Shown piece by piece: positions 45,781 to 57,405 of a stretch of 64,000 nt of DNA; within the stretch, counting starts at the first letter, position 1; each line of letters begins with the position of its first letter. The position numbers and the translations under genes are program-made. Under the pieces are notes generated by a model, which saw only the letters and a program-made list of their open reading frames with translations, did not search any database and was not told the DNA's origin. The DNA lies in contig CM049317.1 in NCBI GenBank assembly GCA_026874595.1, positions 19,057,882 to 19,121,881 on the forward strand, in the 5' to 3' direction. Origin of the DNA: Sipunculus nudus. Its lineage: Eukaryota > Annelida > Sipuncula > Golfingiida > Sipunculidae.

Positions 45781-48399
45781 AGCTCAGCTGACTATAAGTC
45801 ATCTGAGCTATAGTCGTGGTCCATTGTCCGTCGTCCGTCCGTCTGTCCGTCCGTCCGTCCGTCCGTCCGTCCGTCCGTAGATGTGGCACGTTTTGAAACC
45901 GTAAGACCTAGGAATCCAAAATTCAGCATAATGTTAGATGTCCCCAAGATCTCCTACCAAGCCGAAAACTGGGTCTTTGCGACTTCATTCCTTTGAGAAA
46001 TTAAGGAAAAACCTCAATTTTTTATTAAAAACCTATATTCACACTTCAGGACTGCCTAATATCAAAACCACTCATCTGTTTTTCCTCATATTTCCTATAA
46101 ATAATCCCCTATATAATTCCTATGTACATGCCAGAAATTAGGTCTGTATTATATAATTTAAAAAAGTTATGGGCCCAAACATAATGCATTTTGTAAATAA
46201 TCAGGAAAGACATTTTATCACTTAACACAAAACTTGTTAAAGCTAAGCACTTTTTTTCCAGTAATATTACTTTTATTAATCAAAATTAAATTGTATACCC
46301 AAAATTAGATCAAAATCTTTTAAATTTTTTAAAATATTAGCAAAAATAAAAAATTGGTACCTTAAATTTTGCCCAACTTTGACCATGGCACGTTTTTTTG
46401 CTGTAACTGCTGTGGATTTAATTTTCACAACATGTTTTTGTTAGCATTTCAACTGTTAACACCAAAAATTTGAAACCAGTTGATCAAAAACTGTAGATTT
46501 TATTCAAGTTTTCAAGCACCATGTCACATATTGCTAGTGTTATGCAGTTTGCTAGAGCTCAGCTCCCGAGCTTCAGCTCTAAGTTCCTTAAATTTGGCAT
46601 ACAGTTAGATTTCTCCAAAATCCCTTACCATGCCAAGAATTTGGTCACTAGGACTTAATTCCTTCGAGATATCAATGAAAAACTTCATTTTTCCGTTAAA
46701 AACCCATTGTTTCACTTTAAGACTGCCTAATATCAAAACCACTGATCTGACTTTAATCATAAATAATATACATATTTTTCTATACATTCGCTATGCACAT
46801 GCCAGAAATGATGTCAGTATTGCAAAATTGTTTTAAGTTATGGGCCCAAACATAATGCACTTTGTAAAAAATCAAGAAATATATTTACTCCCTAAACAAG
46901 GGCATTGCTGAAGCTAGAGATTTTTTTGTCAGGGATGTAACATTATTTAATCAAGATTCAATTGAATACCAAAATTTAGTTCTGAATTTTTCATATTTTA
47001 TAAGTTATTAGTATAAATATAAAATTAGTACCTTAAATTTTGCCCAACTGTGACCATGGCACGTTTGTTTCCCGTGAGCACTGTTGATATAATTTTCATA
47101 TCATGCACACATAAGGATTTCAGCTTTTTAGTTTAGAAAGCTTAAAGAAATTGGCCAAATATTGTAGCTTTTATTAATGTTTTTTATGAGACCCTGTCAG
47201 ACTTTGGCTCTCTCCAGCCCCTCTTGAGTCACCTGTATGTTGACCTTGTTGACCTTTCATCAAATTATGCACGCTTGAGTCGAGAATCCAGGCAGCTTAT
47301 GGCCAGTCACAGTTGATCCAGGTGTTCAACCCAACTCATCTAGTAGTTTTAACCAACAACATAACAATAAACAATAAATTAATAAATTTTTATTGGTTTT
47401 TAATAACAAATTAAAGAAAAATAGAAAAGGAATTTGTTAGTTTATAATAACAGGAAATTAACTTGCAGTTACTGATGATATAAGAATCTTGTATCGATGG
47501 GTAGAATGTCACATATTCCAAATAACACCATGCAGTCACCTATGGCATTTTCAGTTCAATTTTAATGATAAAGAAGTAAATCATATTATTCATTACTAAT
47601 CATTAGGGATTATATGAAGGAAATTAATGATAGACAAAGATGCAGTTAATAATATTAATCTAGATTCCTACTGTGTCTAGTGTGTACATTGATGTGAAAT
47701 AAGTCCAGAATGAATTTTTTACAGTTATTTTTTAATATAAATAAAAGCCATTAAACCGGGTACTTATGATCATTATTTAAATGTGTGAATTTTGTATATT
47801 CTGGATTCTCAACATCATTGTTTGGTGAAAACTGAATAAATACCAGACATGGTGCGAATACTTTGTAATTGTATTTAAATACAAATATGATTATGTACTC
47901 CATTAAATTTCTTGCATAAAGAATGGGAATTCAGGTAAAAATGAAAGTATATGAATACTCATGCAAATACTTTCAAAATGTATTCATGAATGCATTCATG
48001 AATATATTCTTTAATATTATTTTAATAATCATATCAGTTATATTTCATTTTAAAAAATCATACAATTCTCTTATTATTTTTAATAAAAATTATATTTGGG
48101 ACAATATTTGTAATTTTTTTAATAAATAGTTAAACTCTTATATTATATGTTCTGCTTATAAGTTATATGGCCAAGTCAAAATCTGTGTGACAGTAGTACT
48201 CCATTTGTTAATAAAATAAATGAAATCAATCCTCTTCCCTGTCTCCAAAGGTACTATCAAAATCATACATAAGCTAAACAACAACAACTCATAATACAGC
48301 TTATATTTATTACCACACAAAACCAGCATGTGCATCATTTCTAAATAATATTTTTTTATCATATATAACAGCTGAGCGTCGTGACCCATAGGTCCCTTG
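45781..48399 (+). mobile_element. Hairpin element E4, nested in D
   Basis: It starts AGCTCAGCTGACT / AGTCATCTGAGCT and (CCGT)n, and ends GCTGAGCGTCGTGACCCATA then GGTCCCTTG. The left flank GACCTATTTTT and right flank TTCTACATTTTAGAG are adjacent in the other D unit (48690-48725), proving the borders to within the T run. Inside are two diverged A-type units of about 690 bp (from about 45890 and 46580), both ending near a GACCATGGCACG word. A 3' segment (47790-48399) also occurs, reversed, at 63194-63560. No transposase gene. Confidence 0.85.
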
Positions 48400-49557
48400 T
48401 TCTACATTTTAGAGCTGATTATAGAAAAACACTTAGATGTTGATTACTCAGGAACCATTTGGTGGATTTTCACAAAATTTACTATGATTATTGGGACTGA
48501 TAATCTGTACCAGCCACACAAGTTTGGTGGCGCCACCTACAATTTCTGATTTTTAATGAATTTTTATCGGATTTTTCAACTTTGGGCTTGTGATCGGGAT
48601 ATCTCTGAAAGGATTCACCGTAGGAATTTTATTTTTTCGGTGAAGATGTATATTGACAAAATATCGGTCAATTTAGAAGATGGGTGACCTTGACCTATTT
48701 TTCTACGTTTTAGAGCTGATTATAGAAAAAACATTTAGAAGCTTATTTCTCAGGAACCATTGGGTGGATTTTCACAATACTTACTATGATCATAGGGACT
48801 GATGGTCTGCAATTTCTGATTTTTATTGAATTTTTCTTGGATTTTTCAATTTTGGCCTTGTGAGCAGGATATCTCTAAAAGAATTCACAATAGGAGTTTT
48901 ATTTCTTTGGTGAAGATGCATATCAACAAAATCTCAGTCAAGTTCGAAGATGGGTGACCATGACCTGCTTTTCAAGGTCACAGAGCTTATAATAGAACAA
49001 GGGACCAATGGGTCACGGCACTCAGCTGATCATGATTGAACTATATTGTATCACCATTGTTATACTATATTGAGTAGAAAAAAGTTATGAATATCATGGT
49101 CATGTTGGGCTTTTATAAAGGAATATAATGTAATATATGAGTAAAAGATATATATATATATATATAATCTGACTGATGGATTAATATGGAGTAAAATATA
49201 GTGGTTTATTTTTTATTTATTTGGGAGGGGTCGAAAAAAAACAATTTATTTGAGCAAATATGAATGCAATGACAGTATACTAAGCAGTGGTATAATGATG
49301 ATAAGGCTATTTGTTGAAGGATCTATAGTGTATGGAAAACTGCAAGATTTCAATTTGACAGATACAAGATTATGATTAACTATGCTGATGAGGGGATTTA
49401 TGAATTTGTGACTGTATGACATGATATCTTGACAAGATCGGTCTTTACAAGGTACGTTATTTTGATGACCGTCACGTATACATATTACATAATATTGACA
49501 TAATTTCTGGCATGTACATAGGTACCTATGGACAAATGGTCAACAGTACTGAACCAC

Positions 49558-49758
49558 CTAGAAGGTTAAAATATTAAAAATATGATGAAATGTAGATAAA
49601 GTTTGAGAGGAAGAGGTAATTTGGGCCATGGTTGGTTTATATGATTGAAGAAAATGTTGCAAATAATATTTGAGATCTGACCATGCCTTTCCATTGGTTA
49701 CATTTTTGATAAGCTGTTGACAGTTCAACAGTTTACACATTAGTCTGATGAGATCCAA
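49558..49758 (-). pseudogene. Endonuclease-like fragment in E5
   Basis: The frame (CKLLNCQQLIKNVTN..., QSYKPTMAQITS) is a shortened relative of the frame at 37703-37935 in E2: the middle TDHLFTN portion is deleted. It shows that a shared captured segment travels with this element group. Confidence 0.45.
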
Positions 49759-49845
49759 TTTATTTGGTAAACCTTTTTTTTATCAATTTTATGATATGTA
49801 TACAGTTGCCATAACGTCCCCACTCCACAGGTGCAATGACTTGAT

Positions 49846-49864
49846 GGGGGGGGGGGGGGGGGGG
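49846..49864. repeat. Poly(G) run
   Basis: Nineteen G inside E5. Confidence 0.9.
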
Positions 49865-50385
49865 TGTTATGATCAGAGTTACAACGCCTCTGTCTCTCTG
49901 TAGATATTTTCTTTAATTATTAAATTTTATGCTATAGCCATAGAACTATTGTTCACAGTGCCAAGGAGCAAAGCCTCAGTGGGATGAAGAAGGGGATGGT
50001 GAGAGTTACAACACCCTTGCATATACATACAGGATATAAAATTTAATTCAACAGTGCTTATAAAAAAAAAGTTTATTCATGAACATTAAATATTTAAACC
50101 AGGCAGAAAGATGGAGAAACAAAGCAAACCAATTCTTTTCCCCATTCTACAGAGCCAATAAAAAATAACAATATTTGCGTTTATTCCTTTTTTTTCATTA
50201 TATAATTTTTATCCAGGTTTACGAATGTTATTATAAATTTACAGTATAACATACATGTGATTGTGAATATTTCAGTTGATTCACATTTCTAAATTGCATC
50301 AACATTTATAGCTAATGTATCTAGTTTATAGTACCTGTCAACAGAATGGGATGGAGGGAGGAGGGGAGGCAATAAGGGTGTGTGT

Positions 50386-50388
<3 letters not shown>

Positions 50389-50421
<33 letters not shown>

Positions 50422-50450
50422 GAGAAAGATGGAGAGAGAAAGAGAAAAAG

Positions 50451-50482
<32 letters not shown>

Positions 50483-50525
50483 CTGGAATGCCAGAGAGAG
50501 AGAAAGAGAGAGAGAAAGAGAGGCT
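50389..50525. repeat. (GA)n-rich tract
   Basis: Interrupted GA/GAA purine tract about 135 bp long. Long open frames of Arg/Glu (plus) and Ser/Leu (minus) here are low-complexity artefacts. Confidence 0.92.
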
Positions 50526-52269
50526 CTCTGGTAAGTACTGCCTAACCCAGCCTGACCCAGACATTCACAGTGGCAGTAGGTCAGACCTGAAGGTGTTATG
50601 TAACTGCCCAGTACACTGCATTTATACTGACCAGATGTACACAATGAAGACTTGGTACCTGGAAACTTAAATAAAATCTACAGTTTTTGATCAATTAGTT
50701 TCAAATTTCAGATTTTAACAGATGAAATGCTAATGTGTACATGCTGTGAAAATTAAATCCAAAGCACCAACAGGAATAATTTAAATATTTATATTATTTT
50801 AAATAGTATCAGGAAAAAAGAAAAGTATTCTCAACTATGAAACTAATACATGTGTTAAAATTAATCCAAGGATCAAAACACCCAATACATTATACCAGGA
50901 GCAAACTGGAGTTGGGAATGTTTGATTTTATGAACTGAAATAAAGGATCAGCAATATAAATTTTTATTATTTAGCCAGTATCATGTAACAAGTGATACAA
51001 CAATGAGTTATAAGTCAAACAAATTAAAATCTTTAATGAGCACTCTGATGAACATCCACACTTTCATTGCAATACATCACTTTATGGACAAAATTAAATG
51101 TGCACTTTAATCATTGTAACCCTGGTGGTACAATACAAAATCTAAAATGTAGCATAGCCAAAAATAAAATAAAATACAGAAAAATATAAAATTCATCTGG
51201 TTTATGCACCAGCTGGGGTGGGGTGGGGGGGTGGGGGGGGGGGTGCAGAGCAGAGGGGAAGCCTGCTGGTAGTGGCCAAGCTAAGCCAAGGCAAGCTGCC
51301 TGGGGTGGGTTACATAATGCAAGTGAAGACTGTATTACTAGGTGGGCCAGATGTAAACAACACTTGACTTGGTGTATGAAAACTTAAATGAAAGCTACTC
51401 TTTTCAAACAATTCCTTTGAAATTACAGGTTTAAAAAGATTAAATCCTTATGTATATATGCTGTGAAAATTAAATCAACAGTGCCTACAGGGAAAAAACG
51501 TGCCATTGCCAAAGTTGGACAAAATTTAAGGTATTGATTTTTTATTTATGCTAATAACTTGAAAATTTTGCAAAATTCAGATCTAATTTTGGGTAAACAA
51601 TTGAATCTTGATTAAATAAAGTTATATTCCTGAAAAAAAAGTCTCCAGCATCAGCAATTCTCATGTTAAGTGAGCAAATATATTTCCTGAATTTTAAGAA
51701 ACTGCATTATATTTTGGCCAATAACTTCAAAATGATACCAAATACTAACCTAATTTTTGGTATGTGCACAGAAAATGTATGGAAAAATATGAATACTAAA
51801 TATGATCAAAAACAGATCAGTGGTTTTGATATTGGGCAGCTTTGAAGTGTCACGGTGGCTTTTTTATGGAAAACGGAGGTTTTTCCTTAATATCTCGAAG
51901 GAACAAAGCCCTAATGACCCAATTTTCGGTATGGTAGGAGATTTTGGGGACATCTATTGGTATGCAGAATTTTGGATTCGTAGGTCCAACGGTTTTAAAA
52001 CGTGCCCTGTTAACGGACGGACGGACAGACGGACGGACGACGGACAAAGGACCACGACTATAGTTCAGATGACTTATAGTCAGCTGAGCTAATAAAACTT
52101 AGAAGCTTATTTTCAGAAAGCATTTGATGGATTGTTATGAGTCATGGTACATACCTCTCCATTTTAAATTTATAACTGAGACATATACAGATATACATCC
52201 ATGTGAGAACAGATATTTAGTACTTGTCACTGTTACCACCGCTAAACACTGTTCTTTTGGCTGAGGGCT

Positions 52270-53095
52270 TTTGTCAGCCTCTGCTGATATTCTAGTTTCT
52301 TATAAGATTTTATACTTGTCCATTAAACCAAGAGTTGCAGCACTAGTCTTGGAAATGTCACTTTTTCTCACTTAAAAAGTCAACTTGTTAAGTCATTGCT
52401 CTTACACATATAAAAAATATATCGTTTTATTACCAGTGAAATTGAAAGGTTTGGCTGGTGACATCAGGGTTTTTATTTCCCAGGAAATACCTTAATAAGC
52501 ATACTTCTCAGGGCAGAGGAAATACCGGTAACTACTGGGAATTATACTAATCTTTGAAATATACCCCAAAACCTACAGAAAGGGGAGACTATTAATTCTA
52601 TAATTTATAAGTACACGTCTAGGTACACAATTCAGAGTATCTGTACCTGGCTCAAGTGAGCAGAAAGTACCTGCATCCTTTTCGGAAATAGAACTAATGT
52701 ACCTGTACCAGCCTTAGAGAAGTAGGTTCATTGTGGCACTTGTACCTAAGAAGGTACCTTTGGTAAAAAATGTTATGTACCTGTACCTTGGCCTAGCAGC
52801 TTCCCAAATACCTGCACATGTACCTAGCCCCAACCCTGTTGTTGAGAGTCATGAATAGGTTACTTTACCGGTGTTTTGAATAGCAAAAAGTTTATCCTTC
52901 CTATCAGTTTACAAGGTATTTCTGCTTTGATCACAGAAACGTGTTTGTGCTGCCCTAGCAGTTCAACTGTTGCCAGACAGAAACTGCTTTCTTCCAGGAA
53001 TAGACAAGATTTGGGTAGTAAATTACAGTCTCCTAGACTTTAGGTGAGCCTAAAGATGTGGAAATGAATGTATCACATTACCATTGAAATCACTG
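52270..53095. other. Unassigned DNA with GTACCT words
   Basis: At 52620-52825 GTACCTG/GGTACCT words recur about ten times, and the block ends CCCCAACCCTG (52830-52840), which looks like a CAG-type transposon terminus. No matching left end was found. Confidence 0.4.
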
Positions 53096-53102
53096 ATTTT
53101 TA

Positions 53103-56100
53103 GCTCAGCTGACTATAAGTCATCTGAGCTATAGTCGTGGTCCATTGTCCGTCGTCCGTCCGTCTGTCCGTCCGTCCGTAGATGTTGCACGTTTTGAAAC
53201 CATAAACCATAAGGAATCCAAAATTCGGCATAATGTTAGATGTCCCCAAGATTTCCTACCAAGCTGAAAACTGGGTCTTTGCGACTTCGTTCCTTTTAGA
53301 AATTAAGGAAAAACCTCAATTTTTTATTAACAAGTGACCCATGGGTCATGTCGCTCAGCTAACAGGGAAGAGATTCGCTAAAGGAAATTTTATCATCAGA
53401 ATAGTAGTATATACCCATTCAACTGAAGCATCAAACAGATTAACCAACAGGCCAAGATTTAGTCTTTATTTATATATCTCAAAAATAGAGAAAAAATGTG
53501 TAAACTTTAAAAACGAGAATTCGGGTAGCCGACAAGTGACCACGTGTATCCGCCAAAATCAGAGTGGAACGGTTGAAGTGAGGCATGGATTGAGTGGCAA
53601 GGGGAAATAGAGTGAGGTATGTTGCATATTAGCATGGATGTCTGCAGCCTAAATGTGTATGTAGGTTGTGCCACCTACCACAAATCCAGAAAGCTGTCCA
53701 AGTTGTATACATATGCAAAATTTTAGGCAGAAAAGTCAAACCACTACATGTATATGAGTGATTTTAGCCAACGGAAGACAAACAGACAGACGCTGTGCAA
53801 AAATGGTTGCAGGTGGCCCCTCCAATTAAGTGTATGATAAAGACCTATGTGAGATCTGTACACATGCAAAATTTTGGCCCAATCGTTCAAACGGTTCCCG
53901 AGATATGAGCTCGGATTTCTGCAGCGTAAACTAGAAAGTAGGTGGCGCCACCTGTCATAAAATCAAGAAAGCTATGCAGGATGTATAAAACTGCAAAATT
54001 TTAGGCAGATATGTCAAACCACTGCCGAGATATGAGTGACATTATCCCACGGCAGAAAACAGACAAATGCTGTGCAAAAACAGTTTTGCGTATGATAAAG
54101 AGCTATGTGATATCTATACACATGCAAAATTTTGGCCCAATCGGTCAAACGGTTCCTGAGATATGAGCTTGGATGTGATCAGCTTGAACGTGAATGTAGG
54201 TGGTGCCATCTGTCATAAAATCAAAAAGCTATCCTGGATGTATATGCATGCCAAATTTCAGGTGAATTAGTCAATTCACTGCAGAGATATGAGTGATTTT
54301 AACCCAAGGCAGATGAACAGATGGACACTGTGCAAACATGGTTACAGGTGGCGCCACCATTTTTGTGTATGTTATAAAGCAATCCAAGGGCTACATTTGT
54401 ATAAATTTTATTTCCTGATTGGTCAATCGGTTCCCGAGATATGAGGGTTTATGTGTGGAAACAGACACACAAATGGACGCTGGATAGAGGGGAAAGGTCA
54501 GAGGTCAACACAAATTGGTTAGGCACTAGTTCACATGTGACTGGTTAATTGGTGTAAGTTTCGGAAAAATCGGTCCATTTTTCTCAGAGGAGCTCTCTGG
54601 AAACAAACGTGGCAGCTGCGGAGGAACCCGGTCAAAAACATAGGATCTGCAAAACTTCGTTTTGGAGGATACAAAAATACAGGTGGCTCCACCAATCTGC
54701 AAAAACTAATAAAAACACTTAATGGTCAATATCCATGCAAAGAATCATGGTGATCTCCGCATAAGTTGTTCAGATACTTCATCTTTTGTATCAAATTGTC
54801 CATTATTCTGAGGGATACTTCAGAGTCCTATAGCTTGAAGGATATGGGTAACAGAGACTTAATTTAAAGTTTCCACAGGCACTCTTCATGGGCCTCGTTG
54901 CATGACAAGAATGAAGTTTCTAGGTCCAGTTGTTGCAATTTGTACCCTGTTGAAAGATAACCACATCTTTAAAGGTCTAAAAAAAAGAGAAAAAAAAAAA
55001 TTCGTAAAAATTTTAAAAAAATAGAGGTGGCGCCACCAGTCTGCAGAAACTGATGGAACAGCTCATGATCAATATGTATGCCGAAAATCATGCCCATCAG
55101 TGTTGTAGTTATTGAGATATTGAAGATTTTGTATGAAATTTTTGACTACTCTGGGGGGAACTTTGGGGCCCCATAGCTCGAAGGATATGGGTAACTGAGA
55201 CCTAATTTCTGGTTTCCATGGAGACTTTTCATAGGTCTCTCAGTGTATCGAGAATGAAGATTCTAGGTCCAGTCGTTACGATTTGTGCCACGCTAACATA
55301 TGACAGCATCCTTAAAGGTCTCAAAAATAGAGGAAAAAATCATTTAAAAAACCCGAACAAATACAGGTTGTGCCACCAGTCTGCAAGAACTGATGAAACA
55401 CCCCTTGATCAATATGTATGCCAAAAATCATGACCATTAGTGATGTAGTTATTGAGATATTGAAGTTTGTGTATGAATTTTTTTACTACTCTGGGGGGTA
55501 CTTTGGGGCCCCATATCTCATTGGATATGGGTAACAGAGACCTAATTTCTAGTTTCCAAGGAGATTTTCATAGGTCTCTCAGTGTGTCAAGAATGAAGAT
55601 TCTAGGTGCAGTCGTTACTGTATTTATGCTACGTTAACAGATGACAGCATCCTTAAAGGTCTCAAAAATAGAGGAAGAAATCGTAAAAAAATCAAACAAT
55701 ATAGGTGGCGCCACCAGTCTGCAGGAACTGATGGAACATCTCATGATCAATATGTATGCCGAAAATCATGACCATCAGTGATGTAGTTATTAAGATATTG
55801 AAGTTTTTGTATGAAATTTTTGACTACTCGGGGGGGGGGGGGGGTACTTTGGGGCACCATAGCTCGAAGAATATAGGTAACTGAGACCCCTATTTCTGGT
55901 TTCCAAGGAGATTTTTCATGGACCTTTCAGTGTGTCAAGAATTAAGATTCTAGGTCCAGTCTTTACGATTTATGCCCTGTTAACAGTTGTTCACATTTTT
56001 AAAGGTATCAAAAATAGAGAAAAAAATTCGTAAAAAATTTTAAAATACAGGTGGCGCCACCAATCTGCAGGAACTGATGAAACATCTCATGATAAATATG

Positions 56101-56790
56101 TATGCCAAAAATCATGACCATCAGTGATGTAGTTAATGAGATATTAAAGTTTTTGTATGAAAATTTTGACTATTCTGGGGGGTACTTTGGCGCCCAATAG
56201 CTTGAAGGATATGGGTAACAGAGACCTAATTTCTGGTTTCCAAGGAGATTTTTCATTGACCTCTCAGAATGTAAAGTTACAAGATTCTAAGTCCAGCGGT
56301 TACGATTTGTGCCAGGTTAACGGACAGACGGACAGACAGACAGACGGACAGACAGACGGACAGACGGACGACGGACAAAGAGTGATCGCTATAGCTCAGC
56401 ATGACTGAAAGTCATGCTGAGCTAAAAACCTATTTTTACACTTCAGGACTGCCTAATATCAAAACCACTCATCTTTTTTTCCTCATATTTACCATAATTA
56501 TTTCTCTATATAGTTCCTATGTACATGCCAGAAATTATGTCTGTATTATATAAATTTAAAAAGTTATGGGCCCAAACATAATGCATTGTGTATAAAATCA
56601 GGAAGGATATTTGATCACTTAATACAAAATATGTTACAGCTAAAAACTTTTTTTCCAGTAATATAACTTTAATTAATCAAAAGTAAATTGTATACCCATA
56701 ATTAGATCAAAATCTTTTAAATTTTTTAAAATATTAACAAAAATAAAAAATTGGTACTTTAAATTGTGCCCAACTTTGACCATGGCACGT
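53103..56790 (+). mobile_element. A-type hairpin element interrupted by E6
   Basis: The hairpin AGCTCAGCTGACT...AGTCATCTGAGCT begins just after TTTTT near 53103, then (CCGT)n and the A-type unit up to TTTTTTATTAA (53330). The unit resumes after E6 at 56424 (AAAAACCTATTTTTACACTTC) and runs to GACCATGGCACG (56780-56790). The intact E4 unit has TTATTAAAAACCTAT across this point, so E6 inserted here. At 56795 another hairpin follows directly. Confidence 0.8.
53331..56423 (-). mobile_element. Hairpin element E6 with 260- and 340-bp arrays
   Basis: On the plus strand it begins CAAGTGACCCATGGGTCATG-TCGCTCAGCT. Then come about three 260-bp units (GCAAAATTTTGGCCCAATCG at 53869 and 54126; GAGATATGAG words). 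Five 340-bp units follow, each opening with AGGTGG(C)GCCACC (about 54681, 55025, 55364, 55702 and 56047). Next is an (ACGG/ACAG)n tract (56318-56372) and a perfect hairpin, AGCTCAGCATGACT, loop GAA, AGTCATGCTGAGCT (56393-56423). Length 3,093 bp. Borders are fixed by the interrupted A-type unit. Confidence 0.87.
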
Positions 56791-56794
56791 TTTT

Positions 56795-57405
56795 AGCTCA
56801 GCTGACTATATGTCATCTGAGCTATAGTCGTGGTCCTTTGTCCGTCGTCCGTCCGTCCGTTAACAGGACACGTTTTAAAACCGTTGGACCTACGAATCCA
56901 AAATTCTGCATACCATTAGATGTCCCCAAAATCTCCTACCATACCGGAAATTGGGTCATTAGAACTCCGTTCCTTCGAGATATTAAGGAAAAACCTCCAT
57001 TTTCCATAAAAAAAGCCATTGTTACACTTCAAGGCTGCCTAATATCAAAACCACTGATCTGTTTTTTGATCATATTTAGTATTCATATTCTTCCATACAT
57101 TTTCTGTGCACATACAAAAAATTAGGTCAGTATTGGGTATTATTTTGAAGTTATAGGCCCAAATATAATACGATTTTTTAAAAAATCAGGAAATATATTT
57201 GCTCACTTAACATGAGAATTGCTGAAGTTGGATACTTTTTTTCAGGAATATAACTGTATTTAATCAAGATTCAATTGTTTACCCAAAATTAGATCTGAAT
57301 TTTGCAAATTTTTCAAGTTATTAGCATAAATAAAAAATCAATACCTTAAATTTTGTCCAAATTTGGCAGTGGCACGTTTTTTCCCTGTAAGCACTGAAGT
57401 TTTTC
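56795..57405 (+). mobile_element. Hairpin element E7, truncated
   Basis: Starts AGCTCAGCTGACT-ATA-TGTCATCTGAGCT and (CCGT)n, then an A2-type unit opening GTTAACAGGACACG and ending at a GGCACGTTTTTTCCCTGTAA stretch near 57370-57390. At about 57405 it abuts a minus-strand copy (E8). Confidence 0.75.

Larger units (their letters stand above)
48998..52090 (-). mobile_element. Hairpin element E5, nested in D
   Basis: Read on the plus strand it begins CAAGGGACCAATGGGTCAC-GGCACTCAGCTGA and ends in an (ACGG)n microsatellite, then AGCTGAGCT preceded by the paired arm. D resumes at 52091 (AATAAAACTTAGAAGCTT), matching the D copy near 60390 on the other strand. Contents are an endonuclease-like fragment (49558-49758), poly(G) (49846-49864), a GA-rich tract (50389-50525), mixed G/T tract (51215-51243) and one A-type unit (about 51490-52010). 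Length 3,093 bp. Non-autonomous. Confidence 0.85.
45577..52269 (+). mobile_element. Element D, split by nested E4 and E5
   Basis: It starts after TTTTT with AGCCCTCAGCC, loop CCTA, GGCTGATTGGCT (imperfect hairpin, 45577-45603), then (CCGT)n (45617-45650). Its body continues at 48402-48997 and 52091-52269, interrupted by E4 and E5. The right end GGCTGAGGGCT (52259-52269) is the inverse of AGCCCTCAGCC. The body has about 293-bp tandem units (TTTTAGAGCTGATTATAG at 48413 and 48706). Its own length without the insertions is about 0.98 kb. A related minus-strand piece is at 60290-60660. The architecture matches the E-series, but the ends have a different sequence. Confidence 0.75.

Noticed and set aside
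50315-50670. Arg/Glu-rich and Ser/Leu-rich frames on opposite strands
   Set aside because: Low-complexity translation of a (GA)n tract.
53341-53610. 89-codon plus-strand frame starting MGHVAQLTGKRF
   Set aside because: It begins inside the conserved end of E6 and runs into its body; no homologous frame is kept in the other elements.
48998-56423. E5 and E6 have the same calculated length (3,093 bp)
   Set aside because: Their interiors are unrelated, so the equal length is most likely coincidence.
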